A stretch of 64,000 bases of DNA, taken from contig NZ_JAMWMR010000009.1 of the NCBI RefSeq assembly GCF_023887685.1, forward strand, positions 124,001 to 188,000. Direction: 5' to 3'. Under the pieces are notes generated by a model. The model saw nothing but the letters and a program-made list of their open reading frames with translations, had not been told where the DNA came from and made no database searches. Below, in pieces: positions 46,227 to 55,015 of this stretch (position 1 is the first letter of the stretch; every line of letters begins with the position of its first letter). Source of the DNA: Streptomyces macrolidinus (GTDB taxonomy: Bacteria > Actinomycetota > Actinomycetes > Streptomycetales > Streptomycetaceae). The position numbers were made by a program, and so were the translations under genes.

Positions 46227-47147
46227 ATGACGAAGGCCATCACCGTCTCCGGACTGCACAAGGCATTCGGGACGACTCACGCGCTGGACGGGCTCGATCT
46301 GACCGTCGAGACGGGCGAAGTGCACGGCTTCCTCGGCCCGAACGGCGCCGGGAAGTCCACCACCATCCGGGTCCTGCTGGGCCTGCTGCGCGCCGACTCC
46401 GGCGCGACCCAAGTGCTCGGCAAGGACCCGTGGAAGGACGCCGTGGACCTCCACCGCCGGGTCGCGTACGTCCCCGGCGACGTCACCCTGTGGCGCAACC
46501 TCTCGGGCGGAGAGGTCATCGACCTGTTCGGCCGGCTGCGCGGAGGACTCGACCAGCGGCGCCGGGCGGAGCTGATCGAGCGGTTCGAACTGGACCCGAC
46601 GAAGAAGGGGCGGACGTACTCCAAGGGCAACCGCCAGAAGGTCGCCCTCGTCGCGGCCTTCGCCTCGGACGTCGATCTGCTGATCCTGGACGAGCCGACG
46701 TCGGGCCTCGACCCGCTGATGGAAGAGGTCTTCCAGCGCTGCGTGGAAGAGGAGCGCGACCGCGGCCGGACGGTCCTGCTGTCGAGCCACATCCTGAGCG
46801 AGGTCGAGGAACTCTGCGACCGGGTGAGCATCATCCGCAAGGGCCGGACGGTCGAGAGCGGATCGCTCGCCGATCTGCGCCATCTGACCCGTACGAGCGT
46901 CACCGCCGAACTCGCCGGACCGCCGAACGGACTCGCGCAGCTACCCGGCGTCCATGACCTCGACATCCAGGGGCTCCGCATCCGGCTCCAGGTCGACACG
47001 GACAAGCTGGACGCGGTCCTGCGGTCACTGAGCGAGTCGGGCGTACGGTCGCTGACCTCGACGCCGCCCACGCTGGAGGAGCTGTTCCTGCGCCACTACC
47101 AGGAGGACCTCCAGGAGAACGTCCGGGCAGCGGCGGTGCGGTCATGA
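46227..47147 (+). CDS. ABC transporter ATP-binding protein (drug-export type)
   Basis: The 306-residue protein has Walker [19 protein letters not shown], a divergent signature [15 protein letters not shown] in place of LSGGQ, Walker [14 protein letters not shown] and H-loop LSSHIL. A C-terminal ~80-residue extension resembles CcmA/DrrA-type ATPases. Its stop overlaps the permease start by 4 nt (ATGA). The divergent MarR-type gene suggests substrate-induced expression. Confidence 0.94.
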   Translation: MTKAITVSGLHKAFGTTHALDGLDLTVETGEVHGFLGPNGAGKSTTIRVLLGLLRADSGATQVLGKDPWKDAVDLHRRVAYVPGDVTLWRNLSGGEVIDLFGRLRGGLDQRRRAELIERFELDPTKKGRTYSKGNRQKVALVAAFASDVDLLILDEPTSGLDPLMEEVFQRCVEEERDRGRTVLLSSHILSEVEELCDRVSIIRKGRTVESGSLADLRHLTRTSVTAELAGPPNGLAQLPGVHDLDIQGLRIRLQVDTDKLDAVLRSLSESGVRSLTSTPPTLEELFLRHYQEDLQENVRAAAVRS

Positions 47148-48754
47148 GCGTCGCAGCACCGGCGGTCGCGGCACGCGCCGCACACTCCGGTCAACTGACC
47201 GGCACCCGCACGCTGTTGAGGTTCGCGTTGCGCCGGGACCGGGTGCTGATCCCGGTCTGGGTCGCGGTGAACACGCTGATGGTCCTGTCGATGCCGGGCA
47301 CCCTCAAGGGCCTGTACGACACCCCGGCCGCACGCGCCGACCTGGTCGGCCAGTTGGCCACCAACCCGTCGCTGCGCGCCATGGTCGGACCGCTCTTCGG
47401 CGACTCGATCGGCGCGCTCACCGCCTGGCGCGCCGGTGTCTACGCCGGGCTGCTCGCCGCGGTGACGAGCCTGCTCGTCGTCGTACGGCACACCCGGGAC
47501 GAGGAGGAGAGCGGACGGCAGGAGCTGATCTCGTCGGCGCGGGTGGGACGACGCGCCCCGCTGACGGCGGCGCTGCTGGCCGCGGCGGTCGCGAACGGCG
47601 TACTCGCGCTGCTGATCGCCGGGGGCCTCGCGGGCCAGGGCGGCGCCGGGGCGCTGGCGACGGGGCTGGGGATCGCCGGGGTGGGCATGGTGTTCGCCAC
47701 GATGACGGCGATCGTCGTCCAACTGACCGAGAGCGCACGGCTGGCACGCGGGCTGACGAGCGCGGTGCTCGGCGCGGCCTTCGTCCTGCGCGCGGCGGGC
47801 GACGCGTCGACCGACGACGGCTCGTCCGCGCTGACCTGGCTCTCGCCACTCGGCTGGCTGGAGAACGTACGGCCGTACGCGGACGAACGCTGGTGGGTGC
47901 TGCTGCTGTTCGTGGCGGCGACGGCGGCCCAGGGCGCGGTGGCCTACGTCCTGGCGGGCCGCCGTGACGTCGGCATGAGCTTCCTGCCCACGCGGCCGGG
48001 CCCCGCCGCCGGACGCCTGGGCTCGACGGGCGCGCTCGCCTGGCGGTTGCAGCGCGGGAGCGTACTGGGCTGGAGCATCGGCTTCTTCGTCGCGGGCGTC
48101 GTCTACGGCGGGCTGGCGGACGGGGCGACCGACCTCGTCGGCGACAACGCCAAGGCGCGCGAGATCTTCCAGCGCATGGGCGGCCACGCCGCGCTCACGG
48201 ACGCGTTCCTCGCGGCGATGGTGGGGATGATGGGCCTGGTCGCGGCCCTGTACATCGTGTCGGCCGTCCTGCGCCTCGCGGGCGAGGAGACCTCGGGACG
48301 CGCGGAACCGGTTCTGGCGAACGCGGTGGGCCGACTGCGCTGGGCCGCCGGTCATCTCGTGATCGCGTTCGGCGGCGCGACCCTGATCATGCTGGTGGCG
48401 AGCCTGGGCTTCATGGTGGGCTTCGGCGGGAAGCCCGGCCCGATCCTGGGCGCCTGCCTGGTCCAGCTCCCCGCGGTATGGGTGATCGGCGGAATCGCGG
48501 TCCTGCTCTACGGGGTACTGCCCCGAGGCGCGATGGCGGCCTGGGCGGTGGCCGGGGTGACGCTGCTGATCGGCTGGGTGGGCCCCGCGCTGAACGTCCC
48601 GCAACTCGTCCTGGACCTGTCACCCTTCGGCCACCTGCCGAAGCTGCCAGGCGGGGAAATGCAGTGGACACCGGTGCTCGCGCTGACGGTGCTCGCTGCG
48701 GCGCTGGTGGCTGGGGGGCTGGTGGGGGTGCGGAGGCGGGATGTGACGGGCTGA
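47144..48754 (+). CDS. ABC transporter permease, about 12 helices
   Basis: The 536-residue polytopic protein has two similar halves, each ~6 hydrophobic segments ([92 protein letters not shown]). It is typical of the fused ABC-2/DrrB-like exporters of Streptomyces. It is translationally coupled to the ATPase. The exported compound is unknown. Confidence 0.9.
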   Translation: MSVAAPAVAARAAHSGQLTGTRTLLRFALRRDRVLIPVWVAVNTLMVLSMPGTLKGLYDTPAARADLVGQLATNPSLRAMVGPLFGDSIGALTAWRAGVYAGLLAAVTSLLVVVRHTRDEEESGRQELISSARVGRRAPLTAALLAAAVANGVLALLIAGGLAGQGGAGALATGLGIAGVGMVFATMTAIVVQLTESARLARGLTSAVLGAAFVLRAAGDASTDDGSSALTWLSPLGWLENVRPYADERWWVLLLFVAATAAQGAVAYVLAGRRDVGMSFLPTRPGPAAGRLGSTGALAWRLQRGSVLGWSIGFFVAGVVYGGLADGATDLVGDNAKAREIFQRMGGHAALTDAFLAAMVGMMGLVAALYIVSAVLRLAGEETSGRAEPVLANAVGRLRWAAGHLVIAFGGATLIMLVASLGFMVGFGGKPGPILGACLVQLPAVWVIGGIAVLLYGVLPRGAMAAWAVAGVTLLIGWVGPALNVPQLVLDLSPFGHLPKLPGGEMQWTPVLALTVLAAALVAGGLVGVRRRDVTG

Positions 48755-48759
48755 GACCT

Positions 48760-49356
48760 TCAGTCGACGTACTTCCTCAGTTCCTCAGTGTCGAGATCGA
48801 TGTTGACGGGGGCCGGGAGGCTGACCTTGCTGCCGATCGCCACCGCATGGACATCCCGGTACTTGCCCTCCGGAACGGGGTCACAGTGCACGACGACCGA
48901 GAAGTTGTCCCGGTCGATCAGCAAGTAGACGGGGATGCCCGCCTCGGCATAGGCCTTGGGCTTCTCCACGCGGTCCCGGCTGTGGGTGTCCGAGTCGTAC
49001 GAGGTGATCTCGACCGCCATCAGGACACCAGCGGGCTCGGCCCAGTCGCCTTGGCCGCTGAAGTGACCGACCGGTGCGAGCAAGGCGTCAGGCCGAACCC
49101 GGCCCTTGCGGTAGGCCTCGACCTTCAGCCCTTGAGCCGTCGTGTTGAGAGTGAGCTCAGGCCGTGCTTGCTTGCATCGGAAGGCCAACCACATCGCGAT
49201 CTCACCATGGTTGCCGTCCGTCACCTTCTTGACCTCGATCCGTCCGCCGATGAACTCCAGCCTGACGGTCTCGTCCACCTGGGCGGCGTATTCGGCGATC
49301 AGCTCGAACGTGTCCACTGACATCTGAGACGACGCGTGCTCTGCCATAACCGTCAT
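48760..49356 (-). CDS. Uma2-family protein (PD-(D/E)XK nuclease fold)
   Basis: The 198-residue protein has the family pattern: VRLEFIGGRIEVKKVTDGNH, RVRPDALLAPVG (catalytic Asp), LMAVEITSYDSDTHSRDRVE (E-X-T-S), KPKAYAEAGIPVYLLIDRDN. Uma2 proteins are predicted restriction-like nucleases without known targets; many copies occur per actinomycete genome. The start ATG 49356 has AAGGGAGG upstream. Confidence 0.85.
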   Translation of the reverse strand: MTVMAEHASSQMSVDTFELIAEYAAQVDETVRLEFIGGRIEVKKVTDGNHGEIAMWLAFRCKQARPELTLNTTAQGLKVEAYRKGRVRPDALLAPVGHFSGQGDWAEPAGVLMAVEITSYDSDTHSRDRVEKPKAYAEAGIPVYLLIDRDNFSVVVHCDPVPEGKYRDVHAVAIGSKVSLPAPVNIDLDTEELRKYVD

Positions 49357-49443
49357 GGTGCCTCCCTTCGCAGGCATGCACCAGCATGCCGAACCGCTGA
49401 CGGCCGACATCCCGGCTCCCAACATGATCATCCGAACGGGTGA

Positions 49444-49794
49444 TCAGCCGATCTCCACGCTCAGCCCCTTCAGGCCCCTCATCACGAAGTTCGGCCTGCG
49501 CTCCGGGGGAGCCGTGAGACGCAGCGTCGGGGCCCTCTTCAGCAACGCCCGCATCGACGCCGCCAGTTCGATGCGGGCCAAGGGGGCGCCGATGCAGTAG
49601 TGGATGCCCGCGCTGAAGGAGATGTGCGGGTTGTCCTCGCGGGTCAGGTCCAGGCGGTCCGGGGTGTCGAACACCGCGGGGTCGTGGTTCGCCGAGCCGA
49701 AGAGCATCGCGATCTCCGCGCCGCGTGGGATCACCGTGCCGTCGATCTCGATCTCGTCCAGCACCCAGCGTTCGAAGAGCTGGAGCGGGGTGTC
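49444..49794 (-). pseudogene. Cytochrome P450, 3' fragment only
   Basis: About 116 codons remain: LQLFERWVLDEIEIDGTVIP, then DNPHISFSAGIHYCIGAPLA with the heme-ligand Cys, and LRLTAPPERRPNF to the stop. A P450 is usually ~400 residues, so everything before the ERW helix is missing. The fragment begins at the right end of an IS200/IS605-type element, and the missing 5' part is not on the element's other side, so insertion was accompanied by a deletion. Without a promoter it is inactive. Confidence 0.88.
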
Positions 49795-51056
49795 TTGACG
49801 TGCTCCCTGGCCTGAAGTCCAGGGATTCCGGCCTGGGTCGTCTGACCCTTCCGGGGGCTTCCTGCTTCACCGCGCTGTGCGGGCACGTGTGCCCGTCTGA
49901 CCGGCGCTCCACAGGCGTTTGGCGTCTCCGCCCGTCCGGCGGCGACGATGCGGCGTCCTTCGAACAGGACGTTGCGTGCTGCGTTGTGGTCGCGGTCGTG
50001 CACGGTCCCGCACTCGCCGCACGTCCACGCGCGGACGTGCAGGGGCTTGGGTCCGTCCCGGAAGCCGCAGGCCGAGCAGACCTGAGAGGACGGGAAGGCG
50101 CGGTCGACCTTGGCGAAGGTGCGGCCGTGCAGAGCCGCCTTGTACTCCAGCATGCCGACGAACGCGGACCATCCCGCGTCGTGCACCGACTTGGCGAGCC
50201 GGGTGCGCCCGAGGCCGGACACCGCGAGGTCTTCCACATACACCGCTTGGTTGTCGCGAATGATCTGTGTGGAAGTCTTGTGGTGCCAGTCCCTGCGCCT
50301 GTCGGCCACCTTGGCGTGCTGACGCGTGACCTTGATGCGGGCCTTGGCCCGGTTCTTTGAACCCTTGACCTTGCGGGACAACTCCCGCTGAAGACGCTTG
50401 AGCTTCTTCTCCGCCCGGCGGAGGAAACGCGGGCTGTCGATCTTCGTCCCGTCGGACAGGACCGCGAACGCGGACAGGCCGAGGTCGATACCGGCGTCGG
50501 TCTCCACCTCCGGGAGGATGTCCGGGTCGGTGTCCACGACGAAGCTGAGGAAGTACCGGCCCGCACTGTCCTTGGTGACGGTCAGGGACGTCGGGGCCGC
50601 CGGAAGGCGGCGGGACCACTTGACCTTGAGGTCGCCGACCTTGGCCACGTACACGGTGCCGTCGTCCTGGAGAGTGAAGGCGTTGGTGTTGAGGCGGATC
50701 GACTGCCGGGTGTCCTTCTTCGACTTGTAGCGAGGCGGCCCGACCCTCCGCCCCTGCCGTTTGCCCTTGATCGAGTCGAAGAAACTCTTGTAGGCGGCAT
50801 CCAGGTCCCGCAGGGACTGTTGCAGGCCGACCGCTGACACGTCGGCGAGCCAGGCGCGTTCTTCGGTGCGCTTGGCCTGCGTGATGCGAAGCCGGGACAG
50901 CTCGGCCGACTTCACGTACGGCAGTCCCGCCGCGTGCGCTTGTTTCCGGTCGCGCAGGCAATCGTTCCACACCACGCGGGCGCACCCGAACGCCTGGGCC
51001 AGCGCACGGCGCTGGGTGGCATCCGGGTAGGCCCGGTAGTTGTAGCGGAGCCGCAT
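49731..51056 (-). CDS. tnpB: TnpB RNA-guided endonuclease
   Basis: In this TnpB, ancestor of Cas12 nucleases, the RuvC triad is D191 in AGIDLGLSAF, E275 in VYVEDLAVSG and Asp in HDRDHNAARN (354/356). The zinc ribbon is C327-X2-C330 and C346-X2-C349 (CSACGFRDGP ... WTCGECG). The N-terminal basic WED/REC part begins MRLRYNYRAYPDATQRRA. All catalytic residues are intact, although tnpA is broken. The reading frame runs past the element end into P450 sequence in another frame, so the last ~20 residues are host-derived. An in-frame TTG lies at 51062. Confidence 0.93.
   Translation of the reverse strand: MRLRYNYRAYPDATQRRALAQAFGCARVVWNDCLRDRKQAHAAGLPYVKSAELSRLRITQAKRTEERAWLADVSAVGLQQSLRDLDAAYKSFFDSIKGKRQGRRVGPPRYKSKKDTRQSIRLNTNAFTLQDDGTVYVAKVGDLKVKWSRRLPAAPTSLTVTKDSAGRYFLSFVVDTDPDILPEVETDAGIDLGLSAFAVLSDGTKIDSPRFLRRAEKKLKRLQRELSRKVKGSKNRAKARIKVTRQHAKVADRRRDWHHKTSTQIIRDNQAVYVEDLAVSGLGRTRLAKSVHDAGWSAFVGMLEYKAALHGRTFAKVDRAFPSSQVCSACGFRDGPKPLHVRAWTCGECGTVHDRDHNAARNVLFEGRRIVAAGRAETPNACGAPVRRAHVPAQRGEAGSPRKGQTTQAGIPGLQAREHVKTPRSSSSNAGCWTRSRSTAR
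49795..49950 (-). ncRNA. Candidate omega (reRNA) guide RNA at the tnpB 3' end
   Basis: In IS605-type elements the guide RNA overlaps the tnpB 3' end and stops at the right-end hairpin, with the guide read from flanking DNA. Here that segment includes the hairpin at 49805-49824, and the guide would be the first ~16 nt of P450 sequence. The boundary at 49950 is my estimate; structure and expression are not shown by sequence. Confidence 0.35.
49805..49824. repeat. Right-end subterminal hairpin of the IS element
   Basis: CCCTGG (49805-49810) pairs with CCAGGG (49819-49824) over an 8-nt loop, just inside the tnpB-side end. Confidence 0.7.
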
Positions 51057-51088
51057 GACCAAGACATTACGACAATTGGCCTCATGAG

Positions 51089-51546
51089 ATGAGAAGAACG
51101 ACTACAGGCGGGGACAGGCACGTTGGTTCGGCGATGCATGTGCACATGGTCTTCGTGACGAAGACCGGCGTGGAGTCTTCAACGACGAGATGCCGACACG
51201 CTGCGAAGAGATCATGCGCAAGGTCTGTGACAACTTCCAGGCGGAGTTGAAGGAGTTCAACGGCGAACGCGATCACGTCCGCCTCCTGGTGCACCACCCG
51301 CCCAAGGTCGCCGTCTCGAAGCTGGTCAACAGCCTCAAGGGCGTCTCCGCTCGCCGGATACGGCAGGAGTTCACCGGGCGGATCAACCACGCCATCCCGC
51401 ACGGACACCTATGGTCGCCCTCGTACTTCTCCGCATCGTGCGGCGGAGCACCGCCGGCGATCGTCCGCCAGTACATCGAGCAGCAAAAACGTCCGCTCCA
51501 AGGCATACGTCAGAACAGTCTTGAGATGCACCCATCCCCGGCGTGA
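51089..51546 (+). pseudogene. tnpA: TnpA (Y1 HUH transposase), frameshifted and lacking a HUH residue
   Basis: From ATG 51089 the first frame reads MRRTTTGG ... MHVHMVFVTK, then is lost near 51163, where one base is missing (TKY expected); the second frame continues RGVFNDEMPTRCEEIMRKVC to the end at 51546. The HUH motif is DHVRLLV instead of DHVHLLV, so the second metal-binding His is Arg. The Tyr nucleophile (RQYIEQQK) is present. Two independent lesions make transposition by this copy impossible without help in trans. Confidence 0.88.
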
Positions 51547-51555
51547 ACGCCGGGG
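51536..51555. repeat. Left-end subterminal hairpin of the IS element
   Basis: CCCCGGCG (51536-51543) pairs with CGCCGGGG (51548-51555) over TGAA, overlapping the tnpA stop codon. Confidence 0.75.
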
Positions 51556-51558
51556 CTT

Positions 51559-52245
51559 TCAGCAAGAGTCCCGGTAACCCGACGGCCGTACCAGCCCCGA
51601 CTCGTAAGCGAACACCGCGGCCTGGGTACGGTCGCGCAGGCCCGACTTCACCAGGATGCGGCCCACATGCGTCTTCACCGTCTGCTCGGCCACGACGAGC
51701 CGCCCGGCGATCTCCGCGTTCGACAGGCCCTGCGCGATGAGGGCGAGGACCTCCGTCTCCCGCTCGGTGAGATCTCCGACCCGTGCCTTGAGCGGGGCCC
51801 GGGGGGTGCTGTCGAGGCGGGAGAACTCGGCGATCAGACGCCGGGTGATCCCGGGGGCCAGCAGGGCGTCGCCCGCCGCCACCACCCGTACGGCTTCGGC
51901 CAGTTGGTCGGCGGAGGCGTCCTTGAGCAGGAAGCCGGAGGCCCCGGCGCGCAGGGCGTCGTACACGTACTCGTCGAGGTCGAAGGTGGTGAGCACCAGG
52001 ACCTTGGGGTGCGGGGTCTTCCCGGTGATGCGGCGGGTCGCCTCGATGCCGCTGAGTTCGGGCATGCGGATGTCCATCAGGACGACGTCCGGGGCGAGTT
52101 CGGCGGCCCGCTCGATCGCGTCGCGGCCGTCGACGGCCTGCCCGACGACCTCGATGTCGGGCTGCACGTCGAGCAGCACCGTGAAGCCCTGCCGGACCAT
52201 CATCTGGTCGTCGGCTATCAGGACGCGGATGGCGGGGCTCGTCAT
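51559..52245 (-). CDS. NarL/FixJ-family response regulator
   Basis: The 228-residue protein has receiver RVLIADDQMMVRQGFTVLLD, phosphoacceptor Asp in DVVLMDIRMPELSG, LVLTTFDLDEYVYDAL and the Lys in GFLLKDAS. The LuxR HTH is LTERETEVLALIAQGLSNAE, VVAEQTVKTHVGRILVKSGL. Its last codons (RDSC) and stop lie at the left end of the IS element, so the C-terminus differs from that of its relatives, probably by a few residues only. It overlaps its kinase gene by 4 nt. Confidence 0.93.
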   Translation of the reverse strand: MTSPAIRVLIADDQMMVRQGFTVLLDVQPDIEVVGQAVDGRDAIERAAELAPDVVLMDIRMPELSGIEATRRITGKTPHPKVLVLTTFDLDEYVYDALRAGASGFLLKDASADQLAEAVRVVAAGDALLAPGITRRLIAEFSRLDSTPRAPLKARVGDLTERETEVLALIAQGLSNAEIAGRLVVAEQTVKTHVGRILVKSGLRDRTQAAVFAYESGLVRPSGYRDSC

Positions 52246-53729
52246 CGGTTCATCTCTCCTGTCGGGCCGTCCGGCTCGTAGTTCGGCTCGTAGTCCTGCT
52301 CGTCTTCGGGATCGTCACCCGGTGGAGGGCCCGCCGGGCCGGGGAGGAAGCAGTCCACGGCGAATCCGCCGCTCGCCGTCTCGGACGCGACGAGGGTGCC
52401 CCCGAGCATCGCGGCACGCTCCCGCATGCCGAGCAGACCGTGACCCGCGCCCGGGGACGGCGAAGCCGAGTGCGTGGGGCGGGAGTTGACGACCTGCACC
52501 CGCACACCCCGTGGAACGTAGCCGAGTTCGACACGGACGGTGGAACCGGGCGCGTGTCGCAGGGCGTTGCTGAGGGCTTCCTGGACGATCCGGTAGGCCG
52601 AGAGTTCCACGCCGGAGGGCAGCGGGCGCACTTCGCCGGTGGTCTCGGCCTCGACCTCCAGGCCCGCGGCACGGGTGTTCTCCACCAGGGCGTCGAGCCG
52701 GTCGAGGGTGGGCTGCGGGGAGTCGGGGGCCGTGCCGGTGCCACTGCCGATGCCGTACGGGTCCTCGGGGTTCTCCGCGCGCAGGACGCCGAGGACGCGG
52801 CGCAGTTCGGTCAGGGCCTCCAGTGCGTTCGCGCGGATGCCGTCCAGGTTCTCCCGCAGTTCGTCGGGCGGGTCCTTCACCAGGTGCGGGGCGACCTGGG
52901 CCTGGATGGAAATGACCGACATGTGATGGGCGACGACGTCGTGCAGTTCGCGCGCGATGCGGTTGCGCTCCTCCAGGAGGGTGCGGCGGGCGCGCTCCTC
53001 GGCGGTGACGGTGCTGAGTTCGACGAGTTGCGTGCGGGCCTCGCGTCGGCCGCGCAGCACGCCGCCGACGAGGACGACGAGGAGGAAGACGACCAGCGCC
53101 GCCGGCGCGGTCTGCATGGTTCTCACGGGGGCGGGCACGGAGAGAAGGGTCACCGCGGCGGTCACCGCGAGGACCTCGGCGCAGACGCGGGTACGGGCCC
53201 GCAGAGCGAGCAGGAGCAGGACGACGGCACACGCGAGGACGGACTGCGCCGTCCAGGGCCACGGCGGCAGGTGCGCGGCGCCGGGGAGCGGACGCGGTAC
53301 GACGAGCGCGGGCACCGTGGTGGACTCGGGCGGCCGGACGGACGGGGTGGTCAGCCGGGCGAACTGGTTGGCCACGACCATCGCCGCCAGCGACAGCCAC
53401 CAGGCGGGCAGCGGACGCCACAGGGCGAACACGACGGCGCCGCCCTGGACGAGCGCGATCGCCGTGGCGAGTCCGCCGGGCAGGCCGTAGCCGCTGGTCA
53501 GTTCCTTCGGCGCGGAGACCGTCAGGAGCAGCGCGATCAGGCCGACCAGGACATGCGGCGCGAGGCCGAGGCCGCGCGGACGCGACAGCGGCGGCAACGG
53601 GGCGGCGGCGAACGTCCCCAGATCGTCCCGCATGACCCGCGCCAGCCTCCGCAGACGGCGCGGCTTCTCGGACCTGGGCACCTGCTCGGGCCGGGACACC
53701 GGTTCTCGCCGCGCCAACGCTTCCCCCAT
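52242..53729 (-). CDS. DesK-type sensor histidine kinase
   Basis: The 495-residue kinase has about five to six N-terminal hydrophobic helices (HVLVGLIALLLTV, LATAIALVQGGAVVFALW, VLACAVVLLLLALRAR, LVVFLLVVLVGGVL). It has HisKA_3 phosphoacceptor ERNRIARELHDVVAHHMSVI and the HATPase N box ALSNALRHAP with GHGLLGMRERAAMLGGTL. The C-terminal end is acidic and repetitive (YEPNYEPD). It is coupled by ATGA overlap to the response regulator. The start ATG 53729 has AGGGTGG upstream; GTG 53738 is possible. The signal is unknown. Confidence 0.93.
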   Translation of the reverse strand: MGEALARREPVSRPEQVPRSEKPRRLRRLARVMRDDLGTFAAAPLPPLSRPRGLGLAPHVLVGLIALLLTVSAPKELTSGYGLPGGLATAIALVQGGAVVFALWRPLPAWWLSLAAMVVANQFARLTTPSVRPPESTTVPALVVPRPLPGAAHLPPWPWTAQSVLACAVVLLLLALRARTRVCAEVLAVTAAVTLLSVPAPVRTMQTAPAALVVFLLVVLVGGVLRGRREARTQLVELSTVTAEERARRTLLEERNRIARELHDVVAHHMSVISIQAQVAPHLVKDPPDELRENLDGIRANALEALTELRRVLGVLRAENPEDPYGIGSGTGTAPDSPQPTLDRLDALVENTRAAGLEVEAETTGEVRPLPSGVELSAYRIVQEALSNALRHAPGSTVRVELGYVPRGVRVQVVNSRPTHSASPSPGAGHGLLGMRERAAMLGGTLVASETASGGFAVDCFLPGPAGPPPGDDPEDEQDYEPNYEPDGPTGEMNR

Positions 53730-53761
53730 CCGAACCACCCTAGCGCTGTCGATCCCCCTGA

Positions 53762-55015
53762 CTACGGCCGCCCGGCCCGGCGGGCGGCCACCACGCGGGA
53801 GCGTCGGGCCCGGCGCGGCCCCTGTTCATGGATGCCGAACGTGTACCAGCACAGGGCGAGGACCAGGGCGAACACCGGCAGCCAGGCCAGCCGGGCGGCC
53901 ACCCAGCCCAGACCGTCGGGGGCGGTGTGCAGGCCCGGCAGTCGCCCGACGAGCAGGCCGGTGGCGGTGGTCGCCATCAGGGCCGTCTGATGCCAGAGGA
54001 AGATCGTCATCGCGGAGAGGTTCACCAGCGCCACCGCCGCCCAGGCCAGGGGCCGGCGCATCGCCCGGCGCAGCGGTTCCCGCAGCAGCAGGGCCAGTCC
54101 GCACTGGGCGAGGCCGAAGGTGATCGCGGCCAGGGTCGGCGGGTCGAGGTTCGAGACGGCGTCGCCCGGGACGCCGACCATCGACGCCGGGTAACCGGCG
54201 AACAGCACCAGCGCCGCGGTGGCCGCCGTGCCGCACGACAGCAGCACCCAGCCCGCGCGGCGGCCGGTCAGCTCGCCGCGCGTCCAGCTCGCGCCCAGCG
54301 TGTACGGCACGAGCCAGCCCGCCGCGAGGTTCGCCCAGCCGAGCCAGGACGGCCCGCCGAGCGCGAAGCGGATCAGGTCGACGTGGAGGACGACGGCCAG
54401 GGGCCACAGCGGGCTCAGCCGGGTCAGCAGCGGTGTCGCGGCCGTCAGCGCGGCGAAGACCAGCAGGAACCACAGCGGCGACAGGGCGAGCTTCACCAGG
54501 GTGTGGACGGTGTCGCCGTCCGCGCCGGACACCAGCAGACAGACCGTCGCGACCGTCCACAGCGTCAGGACCGCGGCGACGGGCCGGAACAGCCGGGCCG
54601 TACGGGTGCGCAGCCACGCCCCGTACGAGACGCCGCGCGCGCGTGCCCTCGCGTACCCCTTGGTGGCCACCTGGCCGCCCACCAGGAAGAACACGGCGAG
54701 CGTCTGGAACACCCAGGAGATCGGGGTGAGCCAGGGCATGAAGTGCAGCGGGCTCGCGGTGTGCAGGGTGGCGCCGTCGGCGACCAGGGCGGTCACCAGC
54801 CAGTGGCCCAGGACGACACCGAGGATCGCGAAGGCCCGCAGGGCGTCGACCGCGCGGTCCCGCTCCACGGGGGTGGCGGCGTCCACGCGACGGGCCGCGG
54901 TACGGAGGATGCTTACGGGGCGCAGCGGCCGGGGAGCCTCAACGGCCAGGGGAGCGCGGTCCGTTGCGATCCTCGCGGTGAGGACCGGCCGGTGGTGGTT
55001 CGCTCGGTCACGCAT
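53762..55015 (-). CDS. Acyltransferase 3-family membrane protein
   Basis: The 417-residue protein has ~10 helices and the family's His in DALRAFAILGVVLGHWLVTA, with FQTLAVFFLVGGQVATKG, YGAWLRTRTARLFRPVAAVL and FLWHQTALMATTATGLLV. It probably O-acylates a sugar, lipid or cell-wall component. It overlaps the upstream alpha/beta hydrolase gene by 8 nt and forms an operon with it. Confidence 0.87.
   Translation of the reverse strand: MRDRANHHRPVLTARIATDRAPLAVEAPRPLRPVSILRTAARRVDAATPVERDRAVDALRAFAILGVVLGHWLVTALVADGATLHTASPLHFMPWLTPISWVFQTLAVFFLVGGQVATKGYARARARGVSYGAWLRTRTARLFRPVAAVLTLWTVATVCLLVSGADGDTVHTLVKLALSPLWFLLVFAALTAATPLLTRLSPLWPLAVVLHVDLIRFALGGPSWLGWANLAAGWLVPYTLGASWTRGELTGRRAGWVLLSCGTAATAALVLFAGYPASMVGVPGDAVSNLDPPTLAAITFGLAQCGLALLLREPLRRAMRRPLAWAAVALVNLSAMTIFLWHQTALMATTATGLLVGRLPGLHTAPDGLGWVAARLAWLPVFALVLALCWYTFGIHEQGPRRARRSRVVAARRAGRP

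Larger units (their letters stand above)
49795..51565 (-). mobile_element. IS200/IS605-family element with intact tnpB and dead tnpA
   Basis: Divergent tnpB (minus) and tnpA (plus) genes are flanked by subterminal hairpins at 49805-49824 and 51536-51555, the arrangement of IS605. The right end is set at TCAA (minus strand, 49795-49798) next to P450 sequence; the left end is approximate. No target duplication is expected for this family. The left flank is the response regulator whose stop codon the element supplies. Confidence 0.85.
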
